This document shows, one piece after another, positions 1-8,732 of a DNA stretch of 64,000 bases. This DNA is from Ch128b sp964527925 (GTDB taxonomy: Bacteria; Bacteroidota; Ignavibacteria; Ch128b). The notes under the pieces were generated by a model. It searched no databases and had not been told where the DNA came from. It saw only the letters and a program-made list of their open reading frames with translations. A program made the position numbers and the translations under genes. Numbering within the stretch: position 1 is the first letter of the stretch; the number at the start of each line of letters is the position of its first letter. The DNA is taken from positions 310,001 through 374,000 of the forward strand of contig CAZGQO010000001.1 of assembly GCA_964527925.1 (NCBI GenBank). Direction: 5' to 3'.

Positions 1-2349
1 TATTGAATCACCAACAGCAACTTGTGTTGTATCTGAGTTAAATGTTCCTTCCCAATTATTATTACCGAGATAGCTCAAATTAAATCTACTTGAATCTGCA
101 GGAGAATTTTTATACCACTCAACCCAGACACTGTCCACGCCAATATTATCAGTTACAACTGTCTTAACAACTGAAGGCCATTTAATAAATGCTTGATCTC
201 TTAATGGAGTATGTGTAATCACAGGATTTACTGTATCCTGAATAATCAAGAAACTGTTAAATCCAGTTGAACTTGGATGATAACCAAAATTAGGAGTTGC
301 AGCTAGATCTTTTGCAATGATTCTATAATAAACAGTATCTCCAACATTCAATAAACTCGAGCTAATATTAAATACACCTGTATATTGATCATTTCCCTGA
401 TAGGCTAATCTAAATTGTCCTGATGTTCCATTCCAATTTACGTTGAAGTTAACCCAGACTGAATCAACTCCAATATTATCAGTAACTGTTGCGTTAACAG
501 ATGGGGGCCATGTTTCCCTGTATTGATTTGGTAAAACTGTGTGCGTTATAACTGGTGGTTGATTATCTGTAGCAGCTTCAAATTGAAATACATCTTGCGG
601 AGCCCCTCCTGGTAATGTTGCAAAGCTTCCAACACTATCTTTAGCATAAATATAATATTGATAGATCGCAGGTAGCCCATTTCCTGGAATGTTTGCAACA
701 AAACTATCCGTTGCAACTATGGACATTAAGAGTGAATCGAATGCCCCTGTCGTTCCTCTTCGCCAGAATACTTTTGCCTCTTGAATTCCAATACTTCCAG
801 TAATTTTTGCAGCAACAGTATATGGTCCATTGAGATTTTCGGTATTAGGTAATTTTGTGTGATTAATTTGAATGAAGAAAACTTTTGCTGTATATGCTTG
901 ATGAAATCCCAATCTATTATCATTCCAGAATGGCCAGACAACACCATTTTTAGCAGTTATTCCAATATAATCTCCCTGATAACCTGAAGCTAAACCAGCA
1001 ATTGCACTAGGTAAATGTGCCCTGTCAGAAACTTTAATATCTTCCCAGGTATCTCCTCCATCAAGAGACCTTGATAAATAAACCTCAGTTGAGTCGTTGT
1101 TAGGATAATTTCTACTATCATAATAAACTATATTCACCGAACCGTCTGCAGGATCTACAGCAATCGCTGGAAACCATTGATCCTTATTAGCTGATTCTGA
1201 ATTTACTTTTACTGGAGCTGACCAAGTATTTCCAAAATCGGTAGACTTGACTAAATATACATCTGGTGGTTGACCTGTTCCAGGTCTTGCTGCATAGGTA
1301 ATATAAATCCATCCCCTTCTTGGACCATTACTATGATCTACTGCAATGTATGGGAATGAATTAACTCTGATTGAGTTTCCGCCTTTGGTGAGATTTCCAC
1401 GAATATCATTAATGTTTTGAACAACAAATGTTTGTGTCCAGGTTTGACCACCATTTGTCGATTTAGCAAAAGTCACATGAGAAGTAGTTAATGTACTGGT
1501 AGGATAATGAGTAAATGCTGCAACTACATCACCATTTGTACCGACTGCTAAATTTACTCCCTGATGTAAATAACCTGTTGTTCCTGACATATTAACAGGT
1601 GCACTGAATGTTGCACCGCCATCAGTTGAACGAGAGAATTCCAATTTTCTATAGTTTGTATCAGTACTTTGAAATTCTGTATATGCTGTATAAATATATC
1701 CATAGTATGGTGAAGATGGATTAACATCGATTGCAATCCAGTTCTTATCTTCGTCAACTCCTGGATTTGGAACAGCAACCGGGGTAGACCATGTTAATCC
1801 ATTGTTGGTCGATTTCAAAGTGACCAAATCACCAGTTGATAAACTATATTCAAGTGTATTGAAATACATATTTCCAAGATGGTCAAAAGCGACAACAGGA
1901 TCTGATCGATATGTACCTGCTGGTATGTGTGGTAGTGAATCACTACCATACCATGTTTGACCACCATTAGTTGAAATATAATAACCCTGATTTACATATG
2001 TAACAGTAGAAGAATTATTGGCAGCATTCGAACCGCCTAATAAAATATTAGGATTATTTGGATTCACAGCAATGTGAACTTCTGATTGAGTCATTCCATT
2101 ATTAGGCCAAACACGAATGTTTGGATAGACAGTATAAGTTTTATCAGCAGTTATTGTTCTAATTGGCGGAAGTTTTTGTAATTCTTTTTGCAGTGCATCA
2201 AAATCTATTTTAATTTCTTCACCAGAAGTTTGATTAGATGTCTGCAATTTTAGGATAGGCCTACTCCATCGCTCTTCATCTTGTGCTGAAAGATTTAAAG
2301 TTAGTAACGATAGAGTTAAAAGTACTAGAAGTAAATAATGTACTCTCAT
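1..2349 (-). CDS. Secreted Asp-box (BNR/sialidase-fold) protein with FN3-like repeats, 3' end outside window
   Basis: The frame is open from an ATG at 2349 to the window edge (783 codons, C-terminus missing). The start is fixed by a perfect AGGAGG five bases upstream and by a signal peptide at residues 1-22 ending in SAQ. Six Asp-boxes of the form S-T-x-x-G-x-T-W/F lie near residues 126, 180, 241, 297, 369 and 428, which is the signature of a beta-propeller of the sialidase/BNR type. After about residue 500 come three FN3/Ig-like modules; the last two share the motif DNIGVDSVWV. Asp-boxes are structural, so they do not prove sialidase activity, and no sialidase RIP arginine motif was recognised. 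The role is probably surface or extracellular. A type IX secretion sorting domain may lie in the missing C-terminus, but that is only a guess. Confidence 0.85.
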   Translation of the reverse strand, partial: MRVHYLLLVLLTLSLLTLNLSAQDEERWSRPILKLQTSNQTSGEEIKIDFDALQKELQKLPPIRTITADKTYTVYPNIRVWPNNGMTQSEVHIAVNPNNPNILLGGSNAANNSSTVTYVNQGYYISTNGGQTWYGSDSLPHIPAGTYRSDPVVAFDHLGNMYFNTLEYSLSTGDLVTLKSTNNGLTWSTPVAVPNPGVDEDKNWIAIDVNPSSPYYGYIYTAYTEFQSTDTNYRKLEFSRSTDGGATFSAPVNMSGTTGYLHQGVNLAVGTNGDVVAAFTHYPTSTLTTSHVTFAKSTNGGQTWTQTFVVQNINDIRGNLTKGGNSIRVNSFPYIAVDHSNGPRRGWIYITYAARPGTGQPPDVYLVKSTDFGNTWSAPVKVNSESANKDQWFPAIAVDPADGSVNIVYYDSRNYPNNDSTEVYLSRSLDGGDTWEDIKVSDRAHLPSAIAGLASGYQGDYIGITAKNGVVWPFWNDNRLGFHQAYTAKVFFIQINHTKLPNTENLNGPYTVAAKITGSIGIQEAKVFWRRGTTGAFDSLLMSIVATDSFVANIPGNGLPAIYQYYIYAKDSVGSFATLPGGAPQDVFQFEAATDNQPPVITHTVLPNQYRETWPPSVNATVTDNIGVDSVWVNFNVNWNGTSGQFRLAYQGNDQYTGVFNISSSLLNVGDTVYYRIIAKDLAATPNFGYHPSSTGFNSFLIIQDTVNPVITHTPLRDQAFIKWPSVVKTVVTDNIGVDSVWVEWYKNSPADSSRFNLSYLGNNNWEGTFNSDTTQVAVGDSI

Positions 2350-2369
2350 TAACTCCTCCTGATAATTTG

Positions 2370-2410
2370 TTAAAATTAAGTTACTTTTTATTTCTTCAAT
2401 TTAATTTTAA
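2370..2410. repeat. Inverted repeat in the leader of the Asp-box protein gene
   Basis: TTAAAATTAA at 2370-2379 is the exact reverse complement of TTAATTTTAA at 2401-2410. The arms are 10 bases and the loop 21. It lies about 10 bases upstream of the Shine-Dalgarno, inside the transcribed leader. The arms are pure A/T, so the hairpin would be weak and could be chance. Confidence 0.35.
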
Positions 2411-2488
2411 GATTTCGTGTTTCGATGTAACCAACTTATTTTTAACGAAGCCCCACACAAATTCTAACATCACCATCTCTTTTATACT

Positions 2489-2517
2489 ATTTTAAGACTT
2501 TTAAATTTCAATGTCAA
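2489..2517 (-). promoter_or_regulatory. Sigma70-type promoter of the Asp-box protein gene
   Basis: On the minus strand TTGACA (2517-2512) is followed after exactly 17 bases by TAAAAT (2494-2489). This is a near-consensus promoter pointing at the gene that starts at 2349, and it implies a 5' leader of about 130 bases. Confidence 0.7.
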
Positions 2518-2631
2518 CACTATTAAAAAATTTTTATTATAACAAATATGATGCCAGTATGTACAGATTTAATGAAATTATTTTAACTTCGAATAAATTA
2601 TTTGATTAAAATCAAACTAATGGTGAGAACA

Positions 2632-3585
2632 ATGAAAAATACTTTTTTTATTTTCATTACATTTTCAATTCTCAATTTTTCTTGCAGTATAATCAAACTT
2701 CAACAATTAAAGTCTTCAGTTAAATATTCTGAAAAAGATTTAAATAAACAAATAATTGAACTTTCAAAAACTTATGAAGGCACAATTGGTGTTTATGCAA
2801 AAAATTTAAAAACTGGTGAAGTTGTTGAATTAAATGTCGATTCACTCTTTCCAACTGCAAGCGTTATTAAACTCCCTATCCTTGTTACATTATTCAATAA
2901 AGCAAAAAACAATGAAATTAATCTTGATAGTATCATAACTATCCGCAACGAAGATAAAGTTGGCGGTGCTGGTGTTCTCCAATTTTTCAAAGATGATGTG
3001 AAGATTAAAATTATTGATGCAGCAACTCTTATGATCATTTTATCAGATAATACCGCAACTAATGGAATTATTGATTTATTTGGAATTGAACACGATGAAA
3101 AATTATTTCAAGTTAATTCATTAATGGATTCTCTGGGCTTTGTTAATACAAAACTTTTGAATAAAGTATTTTCTTACAAAACAAAAAAGAATACACCTGA
3201 AGCTAAAAGATTCGGTCTGGGCTATTCATCCCCAAAAGAAATGGGTATACTTTTAGAAAAAATATATAATAAAGAAATAATTGACTCTAATTACTCTAAA
3301 CTGATTATTGATATTATGAAAAACCAGCAGGATGAAACTATGATCAGAAAATATCTCCCATACGATAAATTAAAAGAGGGAGAAAGCATTATAGTTGCAA
3401 ACAAAACTGGTGCAGTTGATCGATCAAGAATTGATGTAGGATTAGTTTTTTCTCCAACTGGTGATTTTGTGTTTTCAATTTTTGCTGATCAGAGTATGGA
3501 CACTCGCTGGACATATGATAACAAAGCTCAGGAAGCTGTGGCTAAGGCTGCAAAGTTGTTGTATGATTACTTTAGTACAAGATAA
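2632..3585 (+). CDS. Class A beta-lactamase-like serine hydrolase, lipoprotein
   Basis: This is a 317-residue protein of the Beta-lactamase2 family. The ATG at 2632 is preferred over an upstream TTG (2602) and ATG (2620) because it opens directly into a lipoprotein signal (residues 1-17, Cys18 after LNFS). The three penicilloyl-serine motifs are present: S77-V-I-K80, S138-D-N140 and K258-T-G260. The E-x-x-L-N segment of the omega loop, which holds the deacylating glutamate of true class A beta-lactamases, is not recognisable: residues 160-178 contain no Glu. The enzyme probably forms acyl-serine adducts but may not turn beta-lactams over quickly; a peptidase or esterase role at the envelope is equally possible. 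It is transcribed alone, divergent from the Asp-box gene. Confidence 0.82.
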   Translation: MKNTFFIFITFSILNFSCSIIKLQQLKSSVKYSEKDLNKQIIELSKTYEGTIGVYAKNLKTGEVVELNVDSLFPTASVIKLPILVTLFNKAKNNEINLDSIITIRNEDKVGGAGVLQFFKDDVKIKIIDAATLMIILSDNTATNGIIDLFGIEHDEKLFQVNSLMDSLGFVNTKLLNKVFSYKTKKNTPEAKRFGLGYSSPKEMGILLEKIYNKEIIDSNYSKLIIDIMKNQQDETMIRKYLPYDKLKEGESIIVANKTGAVDRSRIDVGLVFSPTGDFVFSIFADQSMDTRWTYDNKAQEAVAKAAKLLYDYFSTR

Positions 3586-3609
3586 ATTAAAGAAAGTAGG
3601 GTGAAATGA

Positions 3610-5073
3610 TTAACTGCCTCTTACAAGATATGAAATCATATTTTTGAAAATACTCAAATTGATCAATCTAAATGAAGAAAGAAGTACAAAATAAACAATG
3701 ACAGAAATTAATTTGATTAATATTATTGGTAAGTCGAGGAAATTTTTTGCTGCAAAGTAAACGAAATAGGTTAAAGTTAAAGTCAAACAAAGAAGAAAAA
3801 TCTTTCTCCATTCATAGGAAATCTTATAAAATTTTTGTGAAAGAAAATACTGATAAAAAGACATTGATGCATAGGCAAAGAGAGTTGCAATAGCAGCGCC
3901 CATCATGCCCATAATTGGAATTAACAATATATTTGCAACAACATTCACAACGGCGCCCAATCCTGAAACAAGAGGCATATATTGAGTTTTTTTCTTAATC
4001 TGAATTCCCGCCACAAAATTTACATACCAGCCATTAAAAACATATCCAAGTAAAACAACGGGAATAATGTATAATCCATCCCAGAAGTTTTTCCCTATTA
4101 AATAGAAACCTAAAATTTTTATCTTGACAATATCTTCAATAAAAAGTGCGAGTATTAAAAAAAGAAAAAATGTTATTCCAGTAAAGTAAGTAAAAATTTT
4201 AGAAAAGATTTCTTTTGCACCAGGTAATTGAGCTTGTTTCAAATAAAAAGGCTGCCAGGCATATTGAAACATCGAAACAAACAACATCATAAAAATTCCG
4301 AGTTTATAATTTGCCTGATAAATTCCAACAGTACTCGCATCAGTCATTGCTAAAAGTATTGGACGATCAATCACCTGCGTAATAATTGAAGCAATTCCAG
4401 CTGGTACAAAAGGTAATCCAAATTTGATAAGACCATCTAAAATAGATTTATCAATTTTGAATTGATATTTTTTTACTAACTCAGGAATCAAAAGAATAAA
4501 TGTAAATAACGAAGCACCAAGATTTGCATAAAAAACTCCAATCGGTCCAGAATGATGATAATAGATCAGATAAATATTAAGAATAACATTGATTACAATG
4601 TTGAGCGATTTGATTAATGCAAATTTCAAAGCATTGTTGTGAAATCTCAATCGAGCAAACACAATATTTGATATCGCATCAAAAAAAAGAATCCCTGCTA
4701 CGAGATAAATTACACCTCCATCAATCTCACCTAATAAAAACAAATCTATCAAAGGTTTATTCAAAAAAGAGATCAGCAGAGAAAATAACAAAGAAGAGAT
4801 CAGAACAGAATTAAATGCAGTACTGAATACCGTTCTTTCATCACCCAACTCTCTTGAAGAAGAAAATTTCAGATATGCTGAATCCATTCCATATAAATAG
4901 ATAATATTAAAGAAAGCAATGTAAGCATATACATTGGTAATTAGTCCATATTCTGATTGAGAAAAAATATTAGTGAAGAATGGAACGAGTAAAAAATTTA
5001 GAAATCGGCTCAGTATGGTTGATATCCCGTATATCGCAGTTTCTTTTCCGAGTTGTCTGATTTCTCTTTTCAA
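3610..5073 (-). CDS. MOP-superfamily polysaccharide flippase (Wzx-like)
   Basis: This 487-residue polytopic membrane protein has about 12-14 hydrophobic segments and the N-terminal pattern of lipid-linked oligosaccharide flippases: a helix with GISTILSR, then FTNIFSQSEYGL. Such proteins move undecaprenyl-diphosphate-linked glycans from the cytoplasmic to the periplasmic face of the inner membrane. It is the last gene of the leftward run that starts in the polysaccharide locus, 30 bases after the radical SAM gene, and is a second flippase in addition to the one at 17607-19049. MurJ is in the same superfamily and cannot be excluded, but the closely packed EPS-type neighbourhood favours Wzx. Confidence 0.8.
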   Translation of the reverse strand: MKREIRQLGKETAIYGISTILSRFLNFLLVPFFTNIFSQSEYGLITNVYAYIAFFNIIYLYGMDSAYLKFSSSRELGDERTVFSTAFNSVLISSLLFSLLISFLNKPLIDLFLLGEIDGGVIYLVAGILFFDAISNIVFARLRFHNNALKFALIKSLNIVINVILNIYLIYYHHSGPIGVFYANLGASLFTFILLIPELVKKYQFKIDKSILDGLIKFGLPFVPAGIASIITQVIDRPILLAMTDASTVGIYQANYKLGIFMMLFVSMFQYAWQPFYLKQAQLPGAKEIFSKIFTYFTGITFFLFLILALFIEDIVKIKILGFYLIGKNFWDGLYIIPVVLLGYVFNGWYVNFVAGIQIKKKTQYMPLVSGLGAVVNVVANILLIPIMGMMGAAIATLFAYASMSFYQYFLSQKFYKISYEWRKIFLLCLTLTLTYFVYFAAKNFLDLPIILIKLISVIVYFVLLSSFRLINLSIFKNMISYLVRGS

Positions 5074-5103
5074 ATAAAACTCCAGTGCTTAAGTCTTAAT
5101 TAA

Positions 5104-6015
5104 TTAAGCGTAAATTTCAAATCCACGATGTAAACCAATCTCACGAGCATAATTAATTACTTCCTGATATTCTTTATTACTAATAAATCTGTTAATTTCA
5201 GGATAATTTTTAGCCAGATAAACAGGACGATATTGATCCATAATATTAACATAAGAATCTATGGAAATTTCTTGAGCAATGAAGTCCAGTACATTTTTAG
5301 AACCAGCGGCATTATTAGGCAAAACTAAATGTCGAATTAATAAACCACGTTTTGCAATTCCACTTGACGAAATATATAAATCACCAACCTGACGATGCAT
5401 TTCCTTGATTGCTAATCTAACAACATCCCAATAATTAGACATTCCTGAATATTTCAACGCAGATTCATTTGAAGAATATTTTATATCGGGCATGTAGATA
5501 TCAATTATTTTATCAAGAAGTTTTAAGGTTTCTACAGATTCATACCCACCACAATTATAAACAAGTGGAATTTCGAGTGCTCGTTCACGAGCAATAATCA
5601 AAGCATCTACAATTTGAGGAGTGAAATGAGTTGGAGTAACAAAATTAATATTATGACAACCACGATTTTGTAAATAAATCATTATTGAAGCGAGTTCTTC
5701 AATGGTAACTTCATGACCAATTCCAAGATGACTTATATCATAATTCTGACAGAATTTGCAGTCAAGATTGCAATTGGTGAAAAAAATTGTCCCTGAACCA
5801 AATCGACCAACAAGCGGCGGTTCTTCACCAAAATGAGGAGCATAACTTGAAACCATTGGTAGATAACCACTCCTACAATTCCCGTTATCACTCTTCCTTC
5901 TATCAACACCACACTCGTTAGGGCAGAGTTTACATGATTCCAGAAGTTCATAGAGTTGATCTCTTCTTTCTTTAAGTTCTTGTAAACTAATCTCTGAGAT
6001 ATAAACGGGCAACAT
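5104..6015 (-). CDS. Radical SAM protein of the PflX family
   Basis: This 303-residue protein has the radical SAM cluster motif C82-x3-C86-x2-C89 (CNLDCKFC), preceded by a second cysteine set (C28, C31, C35, C47) in a CKLCPNECGVDR context, typical of the PflX group related to pyruvate formate-lyase activating enzymes (COG1313). The first set ligates a 4Fe-4S cluster that cleaves S-adenosylmethionine. The substrate of this group is not established. The gene starts three bases after the nadC stop and is presumably co-transcribed with it. No glycyl radical enzyme is visible nearby, so a PFL-activase role is unsupported. Confidence 0.8.
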   Translation of the reverse strand: MLPVYISEISLQELKERRDQLYELLESCKLCPNECGVDRRKSDNGNCRSGYLPMVSSYAPHFGEEPPLVGRFGSGTIFFTNCNLDCKFCQNYDISHLGIGHEVTIEELASIMIYLQNRGCHNINFVTPTHFTPQIVDALIIARERALEIPLVYNCGGYESVETLKLLDKIIDIYMPDIKYSSNESALKYSGMSNYWDVVRLAIKEMHRQVGDLYISSSGIAKRGLLIRHLVLPNNAAGSKNVLDFIAQEISIDSYVNIMDQYRPVYLAKNYPEINRFISNKEYQEVINYAREIGLHRGFEIYA

Positions 6016-6018
6016 TTT

Positions 6019-6864
6019 TCATTCAATCTCTAATGAAATATCAAGAGCTTTTGCTGAATGAGTTAAAGCACCAACAGAAATATAATCAATACCACATTCA
6101 GCAATTTCTCGAACATTCTCTAACTTAACGCCACCCGAAACTTCCAACTCGACTTTACCATTGACAATATTAACAGCTTCCCTAATCATATCAATAGAAA
6201 AGTTATCAAGCATAATTCTATCAATATTGCATTCCAGTGCTTCTTTTAATTCATCCAGATTTTTCACTTCAACTTCGATTAAATATTTAGTTTGAAATTT
6301 CTCACTGTATTTATGACAGAGATTGATTGCTTCTTTGATACTTCCCACAGCTGCAATGTGATTATCTTTAATTAAAAACATATCAAATAACCCGATGCGA
6401 TGATTTTCACCTCCACCAATTTTGACTGCAAGTTTATCGAGATAGCGGAAACCAGGAAGTGTTTTTCTTGTATCGAGAATTTTTGTTCGAGTACCTTTTG
6501 TTTCTTCCACAAACTTTCTAGTAAGACTCGCAACTCCGCTCATTCTTTGTAAAAAGTTTAAAATGATTCTTTCGTAGGATAAAATTTCTCTGATATCACC
6601 AATTAGTGTTGCTACAACTTCACCCGCTGAGATATTAGAACCATCTTCTTTTAATTTGTTGAACAATACAGAAGGAAGAAATTTTTGAATGAAAAAATCA
6701 ATCACATCTAATCCAGCAATGACCCCATTTTCTTTTACCAGAAATTTTGCTGTTACAGATTTAAAATCATGGAAGATTGCTTGAGTGGTTATATCAGCAC
6801 TGCCTAAATCTTCTTCAATAGCAATTCTAAGAATTTGTTCTAATTTAGCGTAATCTAATTTCAT
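6019..6864 (-). CDS. nadC: Nicotinate-nucleotide pyrophosphorylase (carboxylating)
   Basis: This is quinolinate phosphoribosyltransferase, 281 residues, the usual family length. It converts quinolinate and PRPP to nicotinate mononucleotide, CO2 and diphosphate in de novo NAD synthesis. The hallmark segments are present: TRKTLPGFR, KIGGGENHR, IKDNHI, MLDNF and EVSGGV, covering the phosphate- and quinolinate-binding arginines and lysines. It overlaps the preceding thioesterase gene by four bases (ATGA type) and ends three bases before the radical SAM gene. nadA and nadB are not in the window. Confidence 0.95.
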   Translation of the reverse strand: MKLDYAKLEQILRIAIEEDLGSADITTQAIFHDFKSVTAKFLVKENGVIAGLDVIDFFIQKFLPSVLFNKLKEDGSNISAGEVVATLIGDIREILSYERIILNFLQRMSGVASLTRKFVEETKGTRTKILDTRKTLPGFRYLDKLAVKIGGGENHRIGLFDMFLIKDNHIAAVGSIKEAINLCHKYSEKFQTKYLIEVEVKNLDELKEALECNIDRIMLDNFSIDMIREAVNIVNGKVELEVSGGVKLENVREIAECGIDYISVGALTHSAKALDISLEIE

Positions 6865-7268
6865 TGTTTGTTAATCGCTTCTAAAAATTTCTGAGGAGGT
6901 CTGGTTGGTTTAAGAGTTGATTTTTTTACCCACGAATGTCTGGTATATCCTTCAGCAAGTAGAATATCACTTTCTTCAGAAAATATTTTGTATTCCAGGT
7001 GAATTTTTACACCTGAAAAATTCGCAAGCGTCGTTTCAATTCTAATTAATTGATCATATTTGATTGGTCTGATAAATCTCGCATAACAATCGATTAGTGG
7101 AAGAAGATAACCATCATCCTCAAGTTCAGCGTAAGGTAAACCGAGAGATCTTAATAATTCGGTACGGGCAATTTCAAAATATTCGAAGTACTTGGCGTGA
7201 TGAATAATGCCCATTTGATCAGTATCAGCATAACGAGGTCGAATATAAGTTTTATGAACGAAACTCAT
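6861..7268 (-). CDS. Acyl-CoA thioesterase, hotdog fold (YbgC/4HBT family)
   Basis: This 135-residue protein carries the 4-hydroxybenzoyl-CoA thioesterase signature near its N-terminus (YADTDQMGIIHHAKYFEY), including the catalytic aspartate of the D-T-D-x-M-G-x-x-H-H pattern. Relatives hydrolyse short- or branched-chain acyl-CoA or acyl-ACP, and some associate with the Tol-Pal or phospholipid machinery. The gene overlaps both neighbours: 17 bases with the membrane protein gene upstream and four with nadC downstream. Its exact substrate cannot be read from sequence. Confidence 0.85.
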   Translation of the reverse strand: MSFVHKTYIRPRYADTDQMGIIHHAKYFEYFEIARTELLRSLGLPYAELEDDGYLLPLIDCYARFIRPIKYDQLIRIETTLANFSGVKIHLEYKIFSEESDILLAEGYTRHSWVKKSTLKPTRPPQKFLEAINKQ

Positions 7269-7779
7269 TTAGTCTTTTAATGTATTGACGAACAAGATCC
7301 TGATAAGCAATATAGAGATCATACTTTTCTACATGCTGAAATTTTTGTTTTAAGATTTCAAAAGGTGAAAACTCAAATAAAGCCTTGGGAGAAAAGATAA
7401 TAGGCAGTTCAAAGTTTGGATGTTGAAACCACATTCCGCTCTGATGATTTAGAAAAGTTTGTCCAAAATATGCACCAAAACTAACAATCAATCTATCCAA
7501 CGAACCCTGACTTGTAGTTTTCTTTTTATAAAGTTCATTTATTACCTGATCAAGTATACGAATACTTTCTTCGGAATAATCAAGCATTTTATCAAAAGTA
7601 GTCATTACTGATTCAGTACAAATTTGAGCTTCTCGAAGCATCTTTTTCTGGAGCTGTTCATCCATAAACTCAGGAACATAAGATGGTTTCTCAACTGTGG
7701 AAGTCTTCTTTGTATCGACAATGAAATAAATTGTAATCCCGGCTATGAGCAAAAGAAAGATGAGATAAATGATTAACAT
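7252..7779 (-). CDS. Membrane-anchored protein of unknown function
   Basis: This 175-residue protein has one N-terminal membrane helix (about residues 2-21) followed by a charged linker and a soluble domain. The domain has an LDYSEESIRILDQVI segment, then a glycine-containing stretch (SFGAYFGQTFL) and a tryptophan-rich segment (GMWFQHP). That layout recalls the DUF3806-like domains that pair a 'YSxESL' helix with an 'LGAYLGE' strand, but this is by eye only. Its ATG shares one base with the accA stop and its 3' end overlaps the thioesterase gene, so expression is tied to both. No catalytic motif is seen. Confidence 0.65.
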   Translation of the reverse strand: MLIIYLIFLLLIAGITIYFIVDTKKTSTVEKPSYVPEFMDEQLQKKMLREAQICTESVMTTFDKMLDYSEESIRILDQVINELYKKKTTSQGSLDRLIVSFGAYFGQTFLNHQSGMWFQHPNFELPIIFSPKALFEFSPFEILKQKFQHVEKYDLYIAYQDLVRQYIKRLNEFRS

Positions 7780-8729
7780 TATTCTATATATACTCCCATA
7801 TTTAAGAATTTTTGAATTCGCATTTCGATGAGTTTATCAATTTTAATCTTCTTGAGTTTTGATAATTCTTCAATCAAGATGTCTTTTAAGATCAAAGCAG
7901 CCTGATCAGGATTTCTATGAGCACCACCTCTCGGTTCAGGAACAATTCGGTCTATAATTTTAAGTTCGAGTAAATCTTTTGCCGTAAGTTTGAGAGCTTC
8001 TGCAGCCTGTTCTTTGTAGTCCCAGCTTCTCCACAAAATACTTGAACACGATTCGGGTGAAATAACAGAGTACCAGCAATATTCAAGCATCAAAATTCTA
8101 TCACCAACACCAATACCAAGTGCACCTCCTGAAGCACCTTCTCCAATAACGACAACAATAATAGGTACTCTCAATCTTGCCATTTCGAAGAGATTTCTTG
8201 CAATTGCTTCGGCTTGTCCTCGTTCTTCAGCACCGATTCCTGGATATGCACCAGGAGTATCAAGAAAAGTAATAACTGGTTTTTCAAATTTTTCGGCTAA
8301 TTTTATCAGTCGAAGTGCTTTTCTATAACCTTCAGGGTTCATCATCCCGAAATTACGATATAGATTTGACTTAGTATCTCTACCTTTTTGTTGACCAATG
8401 ATCATTACAGTTTCGCCATTCAATTTAGCGAAACCACCTACTAGTGCCTTATCATCACCAAAACACCTATCTCCATGAAGTTCAATGAAATCAGTCGTGA
8501 TTTTTTGGATATAATCTAATGTATAAGGCCGCTCAGGATGTCGTGCAAGTTGAACAATTTGCCAGCGACTTAAATTAGAGTAAATCTGATCCTGTAATTG
8601 TTGAACTTTTTCTTCCAGTGTTTTTATCTCTTCTTCAATATCAAGTGTTTCTGAAAGTTTTTTCATCTCTTGAATTTTTTGTTCTAGCTCATAAATTGGT
8701 TTTTCAAAATCTAATACAGTTTTTGGCAT
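7779..8729 (-). CDS. accA: Acetyl-CoA carboxylase carboxyltransferase subunit alpha
   Basis: This 316-residue protein matches AccA over its full length: an N-terminal coiled helix pair (about 1-60), HGDRCFGDDKALVGG, QQKGRDTKSN, and the crotonase-like carboxyltransferase core with FLDTPGAYPGIGAEERGQ and GEGASGGALGIG. With AccD it transfers the carboxyl group from carboxybiotin to acetyl-CoA, the first step of fatty acid synthesis. accD, accB and accC are not in the window. It follows the GT2 fusion gene by only three bases, which places a central lipid gene at the tail of the polysaccharide operon. Confidence 0.96.
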   Translation of the reverse strand: MPKTVLDFEKPIYELEQKIQEMKKLSETLDIEEEIKTLEEKVQQLQDQIYSNLSRWQIVQLARHPERPYTLDYIQKITTDFIELHGDRCFGDDKALVGGFAKLNGETVMIIGQQKGRDTKSNLYRNFGMMNPEGYRKALRLIKLAEKFEKPVITFLDTPGAYPGIGAEERGQAEAIARNLFEMARLRVPIIVVVIGEGASGGALGIGVGDRILMLEYCWYSVISPESCSSILWRSWDYKEQAAEALKLTAKDLLELKIIDRIVPEPRGGAHRNPDQAALILKDILIEELSKLKKIKIDKLIEMRIQKFLNMGVYIE

Positions 8730-8732
8730 TTT

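Noticed and set aside
2632..3585. Calling the serine hydrolase a resistance beta-lactamase
   Set aside because: The deacylating glutamate motif is missing, so the resistance role is not supported by sequence.
5733..6026. Leftward 97-codon frame overlapping the start of the radical SAM gene
   Set aside because: The other frame carries the cysteine motifs of the family, so this one is a shadow.
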